A DNA stretch of 64,000 nt from contig NZ_RKMG01000006.1 of the NCBI RefSeq assembly GCF_003797145.1, forward strand, positions 24,039 to 88,038, read 5' to 3'. The notes beneath the pieces are model-generated. The model saw only the letters and a list, made by a program, of their open reading frames with translations, ran no database searches and was not told where the DNA came from. The translations under genes and the position numbers were made by a program. This document shows, piece after piece, positions 44,881 through 52,511 of the stretch; within the stretch, counting starts at the first letter, position 1, and every line of letters begins with the position of its first letter. Source of the stretch: Aerococcus agrisoli (GTDB lineage: Bacteria; Bacillota; Bacilli; Lactobacillales; Aerococcaceae).

Positions 44881-45639
44881 ATGAAAAAAATTATCCCATG
44901 TTTAGATACGAAAGACGGTAAATTGGTAAAAGGCGTAAACTTTGTCAACGTGAAAGAATTAGGTGACCCAGTTGAATTCGCCAAAGGTTATTCAGATGAT
45001 GGTGCAGATGAATTAGTCATCCTAGATATCACGAAAACATCAGAAGGACACGCGCTACGTACTGAAATGATCCGCCAAGTAGCAGATGCCATTGATATTC
45101 CATTAACTGTTGGTGGTGGTATCGCAACATTACAAGATATCCAAGATGCATTAGACGCAGGTGCCAGCAAAGTTGGTATCAACTCAGCTGCTGCGAAAAA
45201 TCCAGACTTTATCAACGAAGCAGTTGCTGCTTATGGTTCAGATAAAATTACCATCGCTGTCGACATGGCTTACGATGACGAAAAAGAAGGCTACTTCTTA
45301 TATACTAACGCCGGCCAAACGCAAGAAGACGTGGACGCTTTAGAATGGTGTAAAGAATGTGAAGCCCGCGGTGCAGGTGCTTTACTAATTACCTCAATTG
45401 ATACTGATGGTGCTTATACAGGTTTCGACATTCCATTCTTGAAATTAGCTAGTGAAGCTGTCAACATTCCAATCATCGCTTCAGGTGGTGCGGGATCAAT
45501 CAGCGACTTCATTGAATTATTTGAAGAAACTACCATTGAAGCTGGTTTAGCGGCATCTATTTTCCACAAAAAAGAAGTAACTGTTAGCGAATTGAAAACG
45601 GCGCTAGCGAATGAAGGGATTGAAGTAGCAAATGGCTAA
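44881..45639 (+). CDS. hisF: Imidazole glycerol phosphate synthase cyclase subunit
   Basis: 252 residues from ATG 44881 (AAAGGA just inside the hisA 3' end). HisF motifs: [18 protein letters not shown] with the catalytic Asp, [31 protein letters not shown] and [12 protein letters not shown], with [10 protein letters not shown]. It makes imidazole glycerol phosphate and AICAR from PRFAR and ammonia. The glutaminase partner HisH is not encoded in the operon, so ammonia must come from a HisH elsewhere, another amidotransferase, or the free pool. Codon use is highly biased, unlike hisA. Confidence 0.93.
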   Translation: MKKIIPCLDTKDGKLVKGVNFVNVKELGDPVEFAKGYSDDGADELVILDITKTSEGHALRTEMIRQVADAIDIPLTVGGGIATLQDIQDALDAGASKVGINSAAAKNPDFINEAVAAYGSDKITIAVDMAYDDEKEGYFLYTNAGQTQEDVDALEWCKECEARGAGALLITSIDTDGAYTGFDIPFLKLASEAVNIPIIASGGAGSISDFIELFEETTIEAGLAASIFHKKEVTVSELKTALANEGIEVANG

Positions 45640-46270
45640 TATTGATTTTGACAAGAATGGTGGCCTAGTGCCAGCAATTTTGCAAAACGCCAACACGAAG
45701 CAAGTCTTGATGATGGGCTATATGAACCGCGAAGCCTATGACTTAACTGTCAAGGAAGGTGTCGCTTGGTTTTACTCACGGTCTAAAGGGCGTTTGTGGA
45801 AAAAAGGGGAAACTTCTGGCAACGTGCAATATGTCGTAAAAATTGAGGAAGACTGCGATAACGACACATTATTATTGCAGGTCAACCCAGCTGGCCCTAC
45901 CTGTCATTTAGGCACTAACTCATGTTTTGGGGATAACTATTTTAACTTGAATGTATTAGAACGTACCATTGGGGACAAGATTGCGAATCCTGTGGAAGGT
46001 TCATATACCAATTACTTGGTGACTGAAGGCTTGGATAAAATCCTTAAAAAATGCGGTGAGGAAATGACAGAAGTGGTGATTGCGGCGAAAAATCAGGCTG
46101 CTGGTCATGGCAAGGAAGAACTCTTAAATGAGACGTCCGATCTTTTTTACCACGTATTAGTCTTATTACAAAATCAAGGGATTGCTTTGAGTGAAGTGGA
46201 GGCTGTATTAGGTCAACGCCATGGTCAAAGTCACGATTATTCCGTTCGAAAAGAGATCAAAAATTACTAA
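45632..46270 (+). CDS. hisI: Bifunctional phosphoribosyl-AMP cyclohydrolase / phosphoribosyl-ATP pyrophosphatase
   Basis: 212 residues: HisI domain (about 1-110; [52 protein letters not shown] with zinc-site cysteines and Asp) fused to a HisE domain (about 115-205; [16 protein letters not shown] and [13 protein letters not shown] with the MazG-like acidic residues). Performs steps two and three of the pathway. Overlaps hisF by 8 bases. Last gene of the operon; no strong terminator is visible before the next promoter at 46340. A histidinol-phosphatase gene is also missing from the operon. Confidence 0.92.
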   Translation: MANIDFDKNGGLVPAILQNANTKQVLMMGYMNREAYDLTVKEGVAWFYSRSKGRLWKKGETSGNVQYVVKIEEDCDNDTLLLQVNPAGPTCHLGTNSCFGDNYFNLNVLERTIGDKIANPVEGSYTNYLVTEGLDKILKKCGEEMTEVVIAAKNQAAGHGKEELLNETSDLFYHVLVLLQNQGIALSEVEAVLGQRHGQSHDYSVRKEIKNY

Positions 46271-46339
46271 AAAATAACTGATATAGCATGTATTATGAGG
46301 GTTCTGCGAACTTTTATTAAAATTAAATGAAAATTAGTG

Positions 46340-46368
46340 TTGACACTTATCATAAAACTTTATATACT
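46340..46368 (+). promoter_or_regulatory. Sigma-A promoter of the second T-box operon
   Basis: TTGACA (46340-46345), 17-base spacer, TATACT (46363-46368), close to consensus. Start near 46375 leads into the T-box leader. Confidence 0.8.
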
Positions 46369-46375
46369 AAGGTCA

Positions 46376-46679
46376 GTAAATAAAACAAGTTGATGCGATG
46401 AGAAGTAGAAGTAAACGAGATGTCTTGTGCACAGAAAGTACCGGTTGTTGAGAAGGTATGACAGGGACTCGTTGAAAAGTAGACTTTGAGCTGTAGGTGC
46501 GATCCATCCTCTGTAAAGAGGTCGGTTGAGTGTTTACCGGGTGCTGCCGTTATAAAGCCAGTTGATCGGAAGTAATTCCCGTCGACCTGAGTCTGATTTT
46601 CTAACCAATTATCAGAAAAATTAAAGGTGGTACCGCGCAGAAGCGCCCTTTGACTTAACAGTCAGAGGGCGCTTTTTTT
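46376..46679 (+). ncRNA. T-box leader before an isocitrate-lyase-family operon
   Basis: T-box core AAAGGTGGTACCGCG (46623-46637) fits the consensus. Stem I shows GATGAGAAG and AGTAGAAGTA (kink-turn and loop-E side), AACGAG / CTCGTT closing the specifier loop, and CCGGTTGTTGAGAAGG in the distal part. Terminator GCGCCCTTTGACT / GTCAGAGGGCGC with T run (46641-46679). After GAA (46474-46476) the specifier reads GTA (Val, 46479-46481) in the same register as the His leader, or AGT (Ser, 46478-46480) one base earlier. The amino acid is therefore uncertain. Confidence 0.85.
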
Positions 46680-46774
46680 ATTTACAATTATAAAAATGTT
46701 TAGCAACTAGGCACAATAAAGATAAGACTAAATCCATTTGTCACTAGTCGCAAAAATTATTAGGAGGAAAATTG

Positions 46775-47524
46775 ATGACCTTACTCGAAGACTTACAGCA
46801 GCTAACCACTGCGATTATCCCAGCATGTGGGGATGGCCATAGCTTCAAGCTTTTAAGCCAAAGCCAAGCACCAGCAATCTTTCTTTCTGGTCAACTAACC
46901 ACTGACCATCTGATTGCGGAAGGCGACCAAGGCTTGCTATCCATCACGGAATACAAAAACTATGCCTTTAGCCTGAGCCTGAAAAAACAACAACCACTTA
47001 TTCTGGATTTACAGTCCGGGTTCGGCAATCCCCTGAATGCTTACTATGCGGCCAAGGAATTGGAACGATCAGGTGCAGATATTATGATCCTAAGTGATCA
47101 AACCTATCCTGCCCACAATACAGACCAACCGGCAACGACGACAGCGCAAGATTTTATCGGCAAGATTCGCGCAGCCTTAGATGGCATCGAAAATCCAGCC
47201 ATTCAAATTTGGGCACGTCTTGAAGGTTTGCACAATTACGGTAACGATGGCTTTTATGACCGTGCCCAATATGCAGCGAATGCAGGGGCATCGGCGATCA
47301 TCTTAGACCACTATACCGACGAAGATTTAACGACTTTGCTAGCAGAAGATTTGCCACTTCCCTTGTTGGCAACTTTGAAGCCAGACCAAAAGCCAGCAGC
47401 TATTGACCATGAGAACTTCTATGGTTATCTAGATTTGGGTTACTTAGATGCCCAAGCTGACAAAGCCTTACAAGCCGCACTGAACACACTCTTAGAGGAG
47501 GAATTGACCTATGCTGAAAAATGA
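46775..47524 (+). CDS. Divergent isocitrate lyase/PEP mutase superfamily protein
   Basis: 249 residues from ATG 46775 (AGGAGG at 46762-46767). Along its length it follows the PEP-mutase/isocitrate-lyase barrel of the next protein, but key sites are changed: where active members have DADTGYG the sequence reads DLQSGFG, where they have EDQVWPKRCGH it reads SDQTYPAHNTD, and the lyase KRCGH cysteine is gone. Other barrel strands (ADIMILS, IQIWARLEG, GASAIIL, PLPLLATL) remain. It may be a non-catalytic partner of the true lyase, or an enzyme with another reaction. First gene behind the T-box leader; overlaps the next gene by 14 bases. Confidence 0.65.
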   Translation: MTLLEDLQQLTTAIIPACGDGHSFKLLSQSQAPAIFLSGQLTTDHLIAEGDQGLLSITEYKNYAFSLSLKKQQPLILDLQSGFGNPLNAYYAAKELERSGADIMILSDQTYPAHNTDQPATTTAQDFIGKIRAALDGIENPAIQIWARLEGLHNYGNDGFYDRAQYAANAGASAIILDHYTDEDLTTLLAEDLPLPLLATLKPDQKPAAIDHENFYGYLDLGYLDAQADKALQAALNTLLEEELTYAEK

Positions 47525-48410
47525 GCGCATGCGCAAGAAATTTAAAGACCATATTTATTCAGGTAAGGCCCTCATGTTGCCAGTTGCGCCGGATGCCTTA
47601 GCAGCAAAAATTGCGGAGAAACTTGGCTTTGACGCCGTATTCTCAGCGGGTTATGCAACCAGTGCCTCGGCATTCGCCATGCCTGATAGAGGGGTAACCG
47701 ATTTTGGTAAGTCCCTTGAACGTACCCGCGATATTATCAACGCCGTGAACATTCCCGTTTTCGCCGATGCAGATACCGGATATGGCGATTTAGCCAATGT
47801 TCGTCGTACGGTTGAAAATTACGAGGCTATCGGTGCTGCCGGCATCTTCATCGAAGACCAAGTTTGGCCCAAACGCTGTGGCCACATGTCTGGTAAACAA
47901 GTAGAGCCAACGGAAACACTAGAAGAAAAAATCAAAGCTGCGGTTGCAGCTCGTAAGAGTCCAGACTTCTTGATTATGTCACGGACCGATGCCCGTACAG
48001 TCTACGATTTAGAAGAAGCAATTGAACGTAGCCGTCGCTACAAAGCAGCCGGTGCGGACTTGATTTTCATTGAAGCACCTCGTAGTTTTGAAGAATTTGA
48101 AACCATTCATGAAGCCTTCCCAGATACCTATATGATGGCCAATATGATTGAGGGTGGTTTAACACCATTAACGAAAACAGAGGAACTTGAAAAACTTGGT
48201 TTCAACATTATCGTATATCCAACAGCATTGACTTACGCTCAAGCCTATACCGAAAAAGAGTTGTTACAAACTTTATTAGATGAAGGTACAACTGCTTCTT
48301 ACCAAGATAAAATGATTACCTTCGGCGAATTCAATGAGTTTATCGGACTTGATGATGTGAATGCCCTAGATCAAAAATATGCCCCAGAAAACATGCTGCA
48401 ATTTATGTAG
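47511..48410 (+). CDS. Isocitrate lyase/methylisocitrate lyase family C-C lyase
   Basis: 299 residues from ATG 47511 (GAGGAGG nine bases before). Active-site elements of the PrpB-like lyases are complete: VFSAGYATSASAF, PVFADADTGYGD (Mg site), FIEDQVWPKRCGHMSGKQVEP with the KRCGH lyase loop and catalytic Cys, IMSRTDAR and DLIFIEAPRSFEE. Such enzymes cleave 2-methylisocitrate, 2,3-dimethylmalate or related substituted malates into pyruvate, succinate or propionate. No methylcitrate synthase or dehydratase gene is present, so classical propionate use is unlikely. Partnered with a degenerate paralog upstream and a dicarboxylate carrier downstream. Confidence 0.82.
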   Translation: MLKNERMRKKFKDHIYSGKALMLPVAPDALAAKIAEKLGFDAVFSAGYATSASAFAMPDRGVTDFGKSLERTRDIINAVNIPVFADADTGYGDLANVRRTVENYEAIGAAGIFIEDQVWPKRCGHMSGKQVEPTETLEEKIKAAVAARKSPDFLIMSRTDARTVYDLEEAIERSRRYKAAGADLIFIEAPRSFEEFETIHEAFPDTYMMANMIEGGLTPLTKTEELEKLGFNIIVYPTALTYAQAYTEKELLQTLLDEGTTASYQDKMITFGEFNEFIGLDDVNALDQKYAPENMLQFM

Positions 48411-48476
48411 CAACTTGATTTGACGGGTTGAGTGGAAAGACGAAACAAAAATATTTTATGGAAATGAGGGAAATAG

Positions 48477-49781
48477 ATGAATTACATGTTGTTAATTATA
48501 GGGGCTATTATCTTAGCTATCTTTTTAGGTGAAAAATTCGAAGTCAATGCGGGGATCATAGGTGTCGTCTTTGCTTACCTCATTGGTTCATTTATGATTG
48601 GCCTTAGTCCAGATGAGATTTTTGCTTTGTGGCCGGTTGAATTGTTCATGGTAATTTTTGGGGTATCTTTCTTCTTCAACTTTGCCAATGAAAATGGGAC
48701 GCTTGAAATTATCGGGCGCCATTTAATTTACGCCTTCCGTAACCACTTGTTCTGGTTGCCATTTGGTTTCTTCTTAGCATCTGCTTTGATTTCTGGTCTA
48801 GGTGGTTCCATCTGGGGTGCAGTGCCTATCGTTGGTTTCTTAGCCTTGAATATTGCGAAAGAGAACAACTTGGATACCCGAATTATTTCCATCGCCGTTA
48901 TTGAAGGCGCACTTGCTGGTGGTTTATTCCCATTCGGTCCCTTAGGTGCGATTGTTCAAGGATTGATTGCTTCAACTGGTTTTGCAGAAAATGCAGGTAA
49001 TATTGCTTGGGAATTATTCCTAGCATCAACGATTTACCCAATCTTGTTGTTATTATTCTTAATGTTCTTAGACCGTAAGAACGATGCCTACAAGGATGTT
49101 GTGTTAAAAGAACCAGCGCCATTTAACAAGATGCAAAAACGTACGGTAACACTGATGAGTACTTTTATTGGGATTATGCTCTTTTTCCCAATCGCAGACA
49201 ATTTAACGAATGGAAATATTGCGATTATCTCAACGATTAATGAAGCTTTAAACCTTGGTTTAATGGGGATTGTGTTCGGTTTGCTTGCCTACATTTTGAA
49301 GTTGGCAGATGGACAAACAGTGTTACACCGCACGCCATGGTCAGTAATTTGGATGACTTGTGGGATTTCGTTATTGATTGGGGTTGGGACGCAAGTAGGG
49401 ATTACTGAGGCTTTGGCGCAGTTGATTGCTTACGTACCAACACCAGTTATCCCGGTTACAATTGCTTTGTTATGTGGTTGTATGTCTATTTTCTCTTCTA
49501 CAATTGGGGTTATCGCACCCTTGTTCTTCACAACGCTTCCTGCTTTGTTCTTGGCAACTGGCTGGAACCCAGCGATTATGGCGATTTGTATTATCATCGG
49601 TGGTTTTGCCGCAACGGTAACACCGTTCTCTGATGGTGGTTCCTTGTTACTCGCTTCTTCAGGTTATGATGGTGAAGATCAGAAGAAACTATACAATACT
49701 TTGTTGTTTAAGGTTACGCCATTTACGGTTGGTTCAGCAGCATTGACTGCGCTGTTCCTGTCTATTCTTCATCAAATGTAG
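48477..49781 (+). CDS. MatC-like dicarboxylate carrier (IT superfamily)
   Basis: 434 residues, about eleven to twelve hydrophobic segments. N terminus ILAIFLGEKFEVNAGIIGVVFAYLIGSFMIGLSPDEIF resembles the MatC_N (dicarboxylate carrier) domain; later GGSIWGAVPIVGFLAL and FSSTIGVIAPLFFTTLP, GFAATVTPFSDGGSLLLAS are the paired helix-hairpin signature of ion-transporter (IT) proteins. Na+ or H+ coupled import of a dicarboxylic acid is probable. Operon context: a lyase of substituted malates precedes it, so the carrier may bring in the lyase substrate or remove a product. An Na+/H+ antiporter reading is possible but less fitting. Start ATG 48477 with GAGGGAAA. Confidence 0.75.
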   Translation: MNYMLLIIGAIILAIFLGEKFEVNAGIIGVVFAYLIGSFMIGLSPDEIFALWPVELFMVIFGVSFFFNFANENGTLEIIGRHLIYAFRNHLFWLPFGFFLASALISGLGGSIWGAVPIVGFLALNIAKENNLDTRIISIAVIEGALAGGLFPFGPLGAIVQGLIASTGFAENAGNIAWELFLASTIYPILLLLFLMFLDRKNDAYKDVVLKEPAPFNKMQKRTVTLMSTFIGIMLFFPIADNLTNGNIAIISTINEALNLGLMGIVFGLLAYILKLADGQTVLHRTPWSVIWMTCGISLLIGVGTQVGITEALAQLIAYVPTPVIPVTIALLCGCMSIFSSTIGVIAPLFFTTLPALFLATGWNPAIMAICIIIGGFAATVTPFSDGGSLLLASSGYDGEDQKKLYNTLLFKVTPFTVGSAALTALFLSILHQM

Positions 49782-49801
49782 GTTTAGTTATGGTTTGTAG
49801 C

Positions 49802-49840
49802 CCACGGCTTGTCGTGTATTGTCCTTTAAAAGCCGTGGGA
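49802..49840. repeat. Hairpin repeat, shared with 56547-56586
   Basis: CCACGGCTT / AAGCCGTGG stem enclosing GTCGTGTATTGTCCTTT. The same ~35-base stretch GGCTTGTCGTGTATTGTCC plus TTTAAAAGCCGTGG is found near 56547, where the left arm has decayed. It lies directly ahead of family A copy 4. Confidence 0.7.
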
Positions 49841-49843
49841 CCT

Positions 49844-49960
49844 TTAGGATGTGACAATATGCGTTTAGACCCGAACACTGGAGGACTATAGTAGTGACAC
49901 ACGCAGTGTGACGCAATATAGTCTGAAGTGGAGTTGGGTCTGCTTATTGGAGCTCAACTT
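49844..49960 (+). repeat. Structured repeat, family A copy 4
   Basis: GGATGTGA at 49847. Stems: AATA-GC/GC-TATT, GACCC/GGGTC, GACTATA/TATAGTC and CACAC/GTGTG; loops GTTTA, CACTGGAG and TGAAGTGGAG; tail TTGGAGCTCAACT. Nearly the same 3' half as copy 3 but a different apical stem. Confidence 0.85.
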
Positions 49961-50008
49961 CTGGAGCCATGGTCTCCAGACTTGAAATCGAGCCAAGGTC
50001 TCGATTTC
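49960..50008. repeat. Two tandem hairpins with matching loops
   Basis: TCTGGAG-CCATGGT-CTCCAGA (49960-49980), then CTT, then GAAATCGAG-CCAAGGT-CTCGATTTC (49984-50008). The stems are unrelated but the loops are CCAWGGT in both. The rest of the gap (50009-50396) is AT-rich, with one more hairpin GGAAATTCA-AATA-TGAATTTCC at 50174-50195 and no gene. Confidence 0.7.
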
Positions 50009-50396
50009 ATCCTCTTTCACGGCTAAAGGACATACACTTCCGCCTATGGCTATAGCTATTCGGTTCTGTTGATTGTTGTATTCAATCAATACTACAAATT
50101 CAAATATAGAGTATCATTCACGAAAATAGGTGAAAGTTTCAACTACGGGCTTTCGTGCTAGATAAATTTTGGTGGAAATTCAAATATGAATTTCCATATT
50201 TGATCAGGTGAAAATAGCCGTCAAGTATGGGTGTTCATATTTGAAAGAAAGCTGAAATATTCTAGTATGGAAATAGATAGTAGATAAAATTAGCTTTTTT
50301 TCAAGAATGGCTTGTCCAGATTAGATTGTTGCTGCTGTTTGTTATGCTTCTCCCCAGAACTAGATTGCAGGCAATAATATAATGGTGTCGACAGAC

Positions 50397-50433
50397 AAAA
50401 ACGCGGTTGAGATTTAGGTCTCAACCGCGTTTT
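50397..50433 (-). terminator. Terminator of the GntR gene
   Basis: ACGCGGTTGAGA / TCTCAACCGCGT stem (50401-50430) with an A run on the plus-strand left, i.e. a T run for minus-strand transcription. Confidence 0.8.
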
Positions 50434-50446
50434 CTTCTATATATTA

Positions 50447-51169
50447 TTAATAACGATATTGGTAGTTAGTACCTTGGATGAAGAATTGTGTTTCTTCATA
50501 ATGGTAGGTGATTTTTGAGTAGTCAAATGGTTTCCCATTGTGCAGGTGGAATATGGACTCCGTGCGCAAGGTTGGATCACCTTCGTTTAATTGTAACTGG
50601 TCTGCTTCGTCTGCTTTTAATCTACCTACGCGTAGGAAGTGGTCGCCGTAACCAATTGGGATTTCCAAGTCTTCGGTGATGTAATCAAAGATTGAGGCAG
50701 AGGCAATATCTTCACTTAAGTAAGGGATAATGTCTTTGTCAAAGTATGATTCTTCAATACCGAAGGGGCGACCTTCGATGTAGCGAATGCGGACAACGTG
50801 ATAAACTTTCGTTTTATCGGGTTGTTCGATTTTCAAGTTTTCGATGGCTTCTTCATTTGGTTCCACTAGTTCAAGGGTCAAAATTTTGGATTCAATTTTG
50901 AATTGACTTAGGGTGGAATTGAAGCCACCAATATTTAAGAGGTTAATGTAACCTTTCCGGGTATTCCCGCGTACATATACCCCAGAGCCGCGTACTTGAT
51001 AAATTAAACCTTGTCGCTCAAGGTCGTTTAATGCGGATAGGACTGTATTTTTACTCACATTATAATGATCAACCATTTCTTGGATGCTGGGTAATTTGTC
51101 GTCAGCTTCCAGTTCGTGGTCGTGGATGTAGCGAATGAGGTCGCTTGCCACTTCTTCGTATTTTGCCAT
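50447..51169 (-). CDS. GntR/HutC-family transcriptional regulator
   Basis: 240 residues from ATG 51169; a long in-frame extension upstream has no ribosome site and crosses the divergent promoter. N-terminal GntR winged helix (about 5-70: VASDLIRYIHDHELEADDKLPSIQEMVDHYNVSKNTVLSALNDLERQGLIYQVRGSGVYV) and C-terminal UTRA ligand domain (about 90-235, with RIRYIEGRPFGIEESYFD and FDYSKITYHYEETQFFI). HutC-type proteins sense sugar phosphates or other small molecules (for example GlcN-6-P in YvoA/NagR). No neighbouring gene makes an obvious target; it is divergent from glutathione peroxidase. Confidence 0.88.
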   Translation of the reverse strand: MAKYEEVASDLIRYIHDHELEADDKLPSIQEMVDHYNVSKNTVLSALNDLERQGLIYQVRGSGVYVRGNTRKGYINLLNIGGFNSTLSQFKIESKILTLELVEPNEEAIENLKIEQPDKTKVYHVVRIRYIEGRPFGIEESYFDKDIIPYLSEDIASASIFDYITEDLEIPIGYGDHFLRVGRLKADEADQLQLNEGDPTLRTESIFHLHNGKPFDYSKITYHYEETQFFIQGTNYQYRY

Positions 51170-51389
51170 AATATCATAAACCTTCCCTTTATGTATTTGG
51201 TCTATTATAACATGAAAACACTTACAAATACAAATTGTTAGGGTATGCTTTTTGAAGACACCATATAATAAAAGTATCTCAATTTGTTGACTGAGAAGGT
51301 GATTTGATTGGCATTTTTGACTAAGAAGCGTATCATTCTTAGTAACAGGTGATGTCATGCACGTAATGGCCACATAAAGGAGTATAGAT

Positions 51390-51851
51390 ATGACAGTTTA
51401 CGATTACAATGTGAAAAATGCAGCCGGTGAACCGGTAGCGATGTCCGAATTTCAAGGTGACTTATTATTGATAGTAAACACGGCGACCAAGTGCGGGTTG
51501 GCGCCACAATTGGAAGGTCTTGAGGCCCTTTATCAAAAGTACCAAGACCAAGGTTTTAAGGTGCTTGGTTTTCCGTCTAACTCATTTTTACAGGAGCCAG
51601 AGGATGGTAAGGGTGCTGCCCAAGCTTGTGCCATGAAGTTTGGTACGTCTTTCCCCATGTTTGATAAGGTTGCTGTGAATGGTCCAAAAACTGATCCGTT
51701 ATTTACTTATTTGAAGGATGCTTCAGGTAATGGTGTGGTCAAATGGAATTACACCAAGTTTTTGGTTGATCGCGATGGCAATTTTGTGAAACGCTTTGCC
51801 CCAACCACAGAACCAGCTGATATTGAAGAATCTATTCAAGCATATCTTTAA
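51390..51851 (+). CDS. Glutathione/thioredoxin peroxidase (BsaA type)
   Basis: 153 residues of the GPx family. Peroxidatic Cys in NTATKCGLAPQLEGLEALY, the Gln in LQEPED, and Trp/Asn of the catalytic tetrad in VVKWNYTKFLVDRDG are all present. The usual FPCNQF loop, which supplies the resolving Cys in thioredoxin-using members, reads FPSNSF here; another Cys in AQACAMKFG may take that part. Start ATG 51390 with AAAGGAG. A terminator follows at 51864. Removes peroxides with thioredoxin or another thiol as donor. Confidence 0.88.
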   Translation: MTVYDYNVKNAAGEPVAMSEFQGDLLLIVNTATKCGLAPQLEGLEALYQKYQDQGFKVLGFPSNSFLQEPEDGKGAAQACAMKFGTSFPMFDKVAVNGPKTDPLFTYLKDASGNGVVKWNYTKFLVDRDGNFVKRFAPTTEPADIEESIQAYL

Positions 51852-51863
51852 TTTGTGAAAAAG

Positions 51864-51892
51864 ACATCCAGTTTCATGCTGGGTGTTTTTTT
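51864..51892 (+). terminator. Rho-independent terminator
   Basis: ACATCCAG / CTGGGTGT stem and TTTTTTT, after the peroxidase gene. Confidence 0.8.
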
Positions 51893-51907
51893 GTTTGGTC
51901 GACTTGT

Positions 51908-51966
51908 CGCAACCTAAAGTTGATCTAGGCCCTTACAACCTAAAGTTGAGCTCGAAAAAGCAACCC
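51908..51966 (-). repeat. Decayed family A remnant
   Basis: On the minus strand the sequence GGGTTGCTTTTTCGAGCTCA and what follows matches the 3' end of family A copy 5 (52364-52420), including a second shortened unit, but with substitutions (TTAGGTTG for TCAGGATG). The 5' two thirds of the element are missing. Confidence 0.65.
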
Positions 51967-52086
51967 AAATAATACCTTGAAATCTAAGTTTTGCGAACAC
52001 CTATAGGATTAGCTTGAAATAATATTGAAAAAAACATTTATTCATTTATCGAAATGAATAAATGTGGATATTGATCACTTCAAGGG

Positions 52087-52351
52087 GCTGTGTGAGCATT
52101 TATGAGAAAAAAAGGTTCACAAAACTATCTGTGTGATTCGACTTCAAAAAGGAAATCACACAGCCCTCTGTGTGACGCGAATTTTCTCATTTTGAACACT
52201 TCAGCGCCCTGAAGTGTTCAAATAGCGGTTATTTTAAATTTAATAAATACAATCCTCCAAAAGCCGGATAAAATCCTAAATTATCAGTGTAAAATCCACT
52301 GAATCACATGTAAAAATCAAAATGAAAAGAGGGCCATGTAGCCCTCTTTAC
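52087..52351 (+). repeat. Interspersed palindromic repeat, family B copy 3, ending in a terminator
   Basis: TTATGAGAAAAAAGG faces AATTTTCTCATTT; inside is CTGTGTGATT / AATCACACAG (52130-52165), then TGTGTGACGCG, a perfect GAACACTTCAG / CTGAAGTGTTC hairpin, AATACAATCC, AAAATCAAAATGAAAAGAG and the closing AAAGAGGGC / GCCCTCTTT hairpin (52327-52349). Most of the 51852-52511 gap is repeats of families A and B; no gene is seen in it. Confidence 0.75.
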
Positions 52352-52363
52352 TTATCATCCTGT

Positions 52364-52389
52364 GAAGTTGAGCTCGGACCTCGCATCCT
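52364..52389 (-). repeat. Minimal family A unit lacking the middle
   Basis: On the minus strand GGATGCGAGGTCC is followed directly by GAGCTCAACTTC, i.e. the first and last bases of a family A element with the whole stem region deleted. It directly follows copy 5. Confidence 0.65.
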
Positions 52390-52510
52390 GAAGTTGAGCT
52401 CGAAAAAGCAACCCTCTGCCCACTTCAGATGTATTTGTCGATGACTACCGTCATCGTCGGCATACATCTTCCACTGGTTGAGGGCTAACCGCTTTTTCTC
52501 ACATCCTGTT
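52390..52510 (-). repeat. Structured repeat, family A copy 5
   Basis: Read on the minus strand it starts with AAACAGGATGTGAG one or two bases after the adcA stop codon. Stems: AAAAAGC/GCTTTTT, AGCCCTC/GAGGGTT, GATGTAT/ATACATC and GATGAC/GTCATC; loops GGTTA, ACCAGTGGAA and TGAAGTGGG; tail GAGCTCAACTTC. The best-paired copy of the family. Confidence 0.88.
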
Positions 52511-52511
52511 T

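Noticed and set aside
47511..48410. Assignment as PrpB of a methylcitrate cycle
   Set aside because: The KRCGH lyase motif supports a lyase, but no prpC, prpD or related gene is in the window and the T-box and carrier context is different, so the specific name is not justified.
51170..51373. N-terminal extension of the GntR protein to 51373
   Set aside because: The extension has no family similarity, is Cys- and His-rich noise, and covers the promoter region of the divergent peroxidase gene; ATG 51169 gives the normal HutC length.
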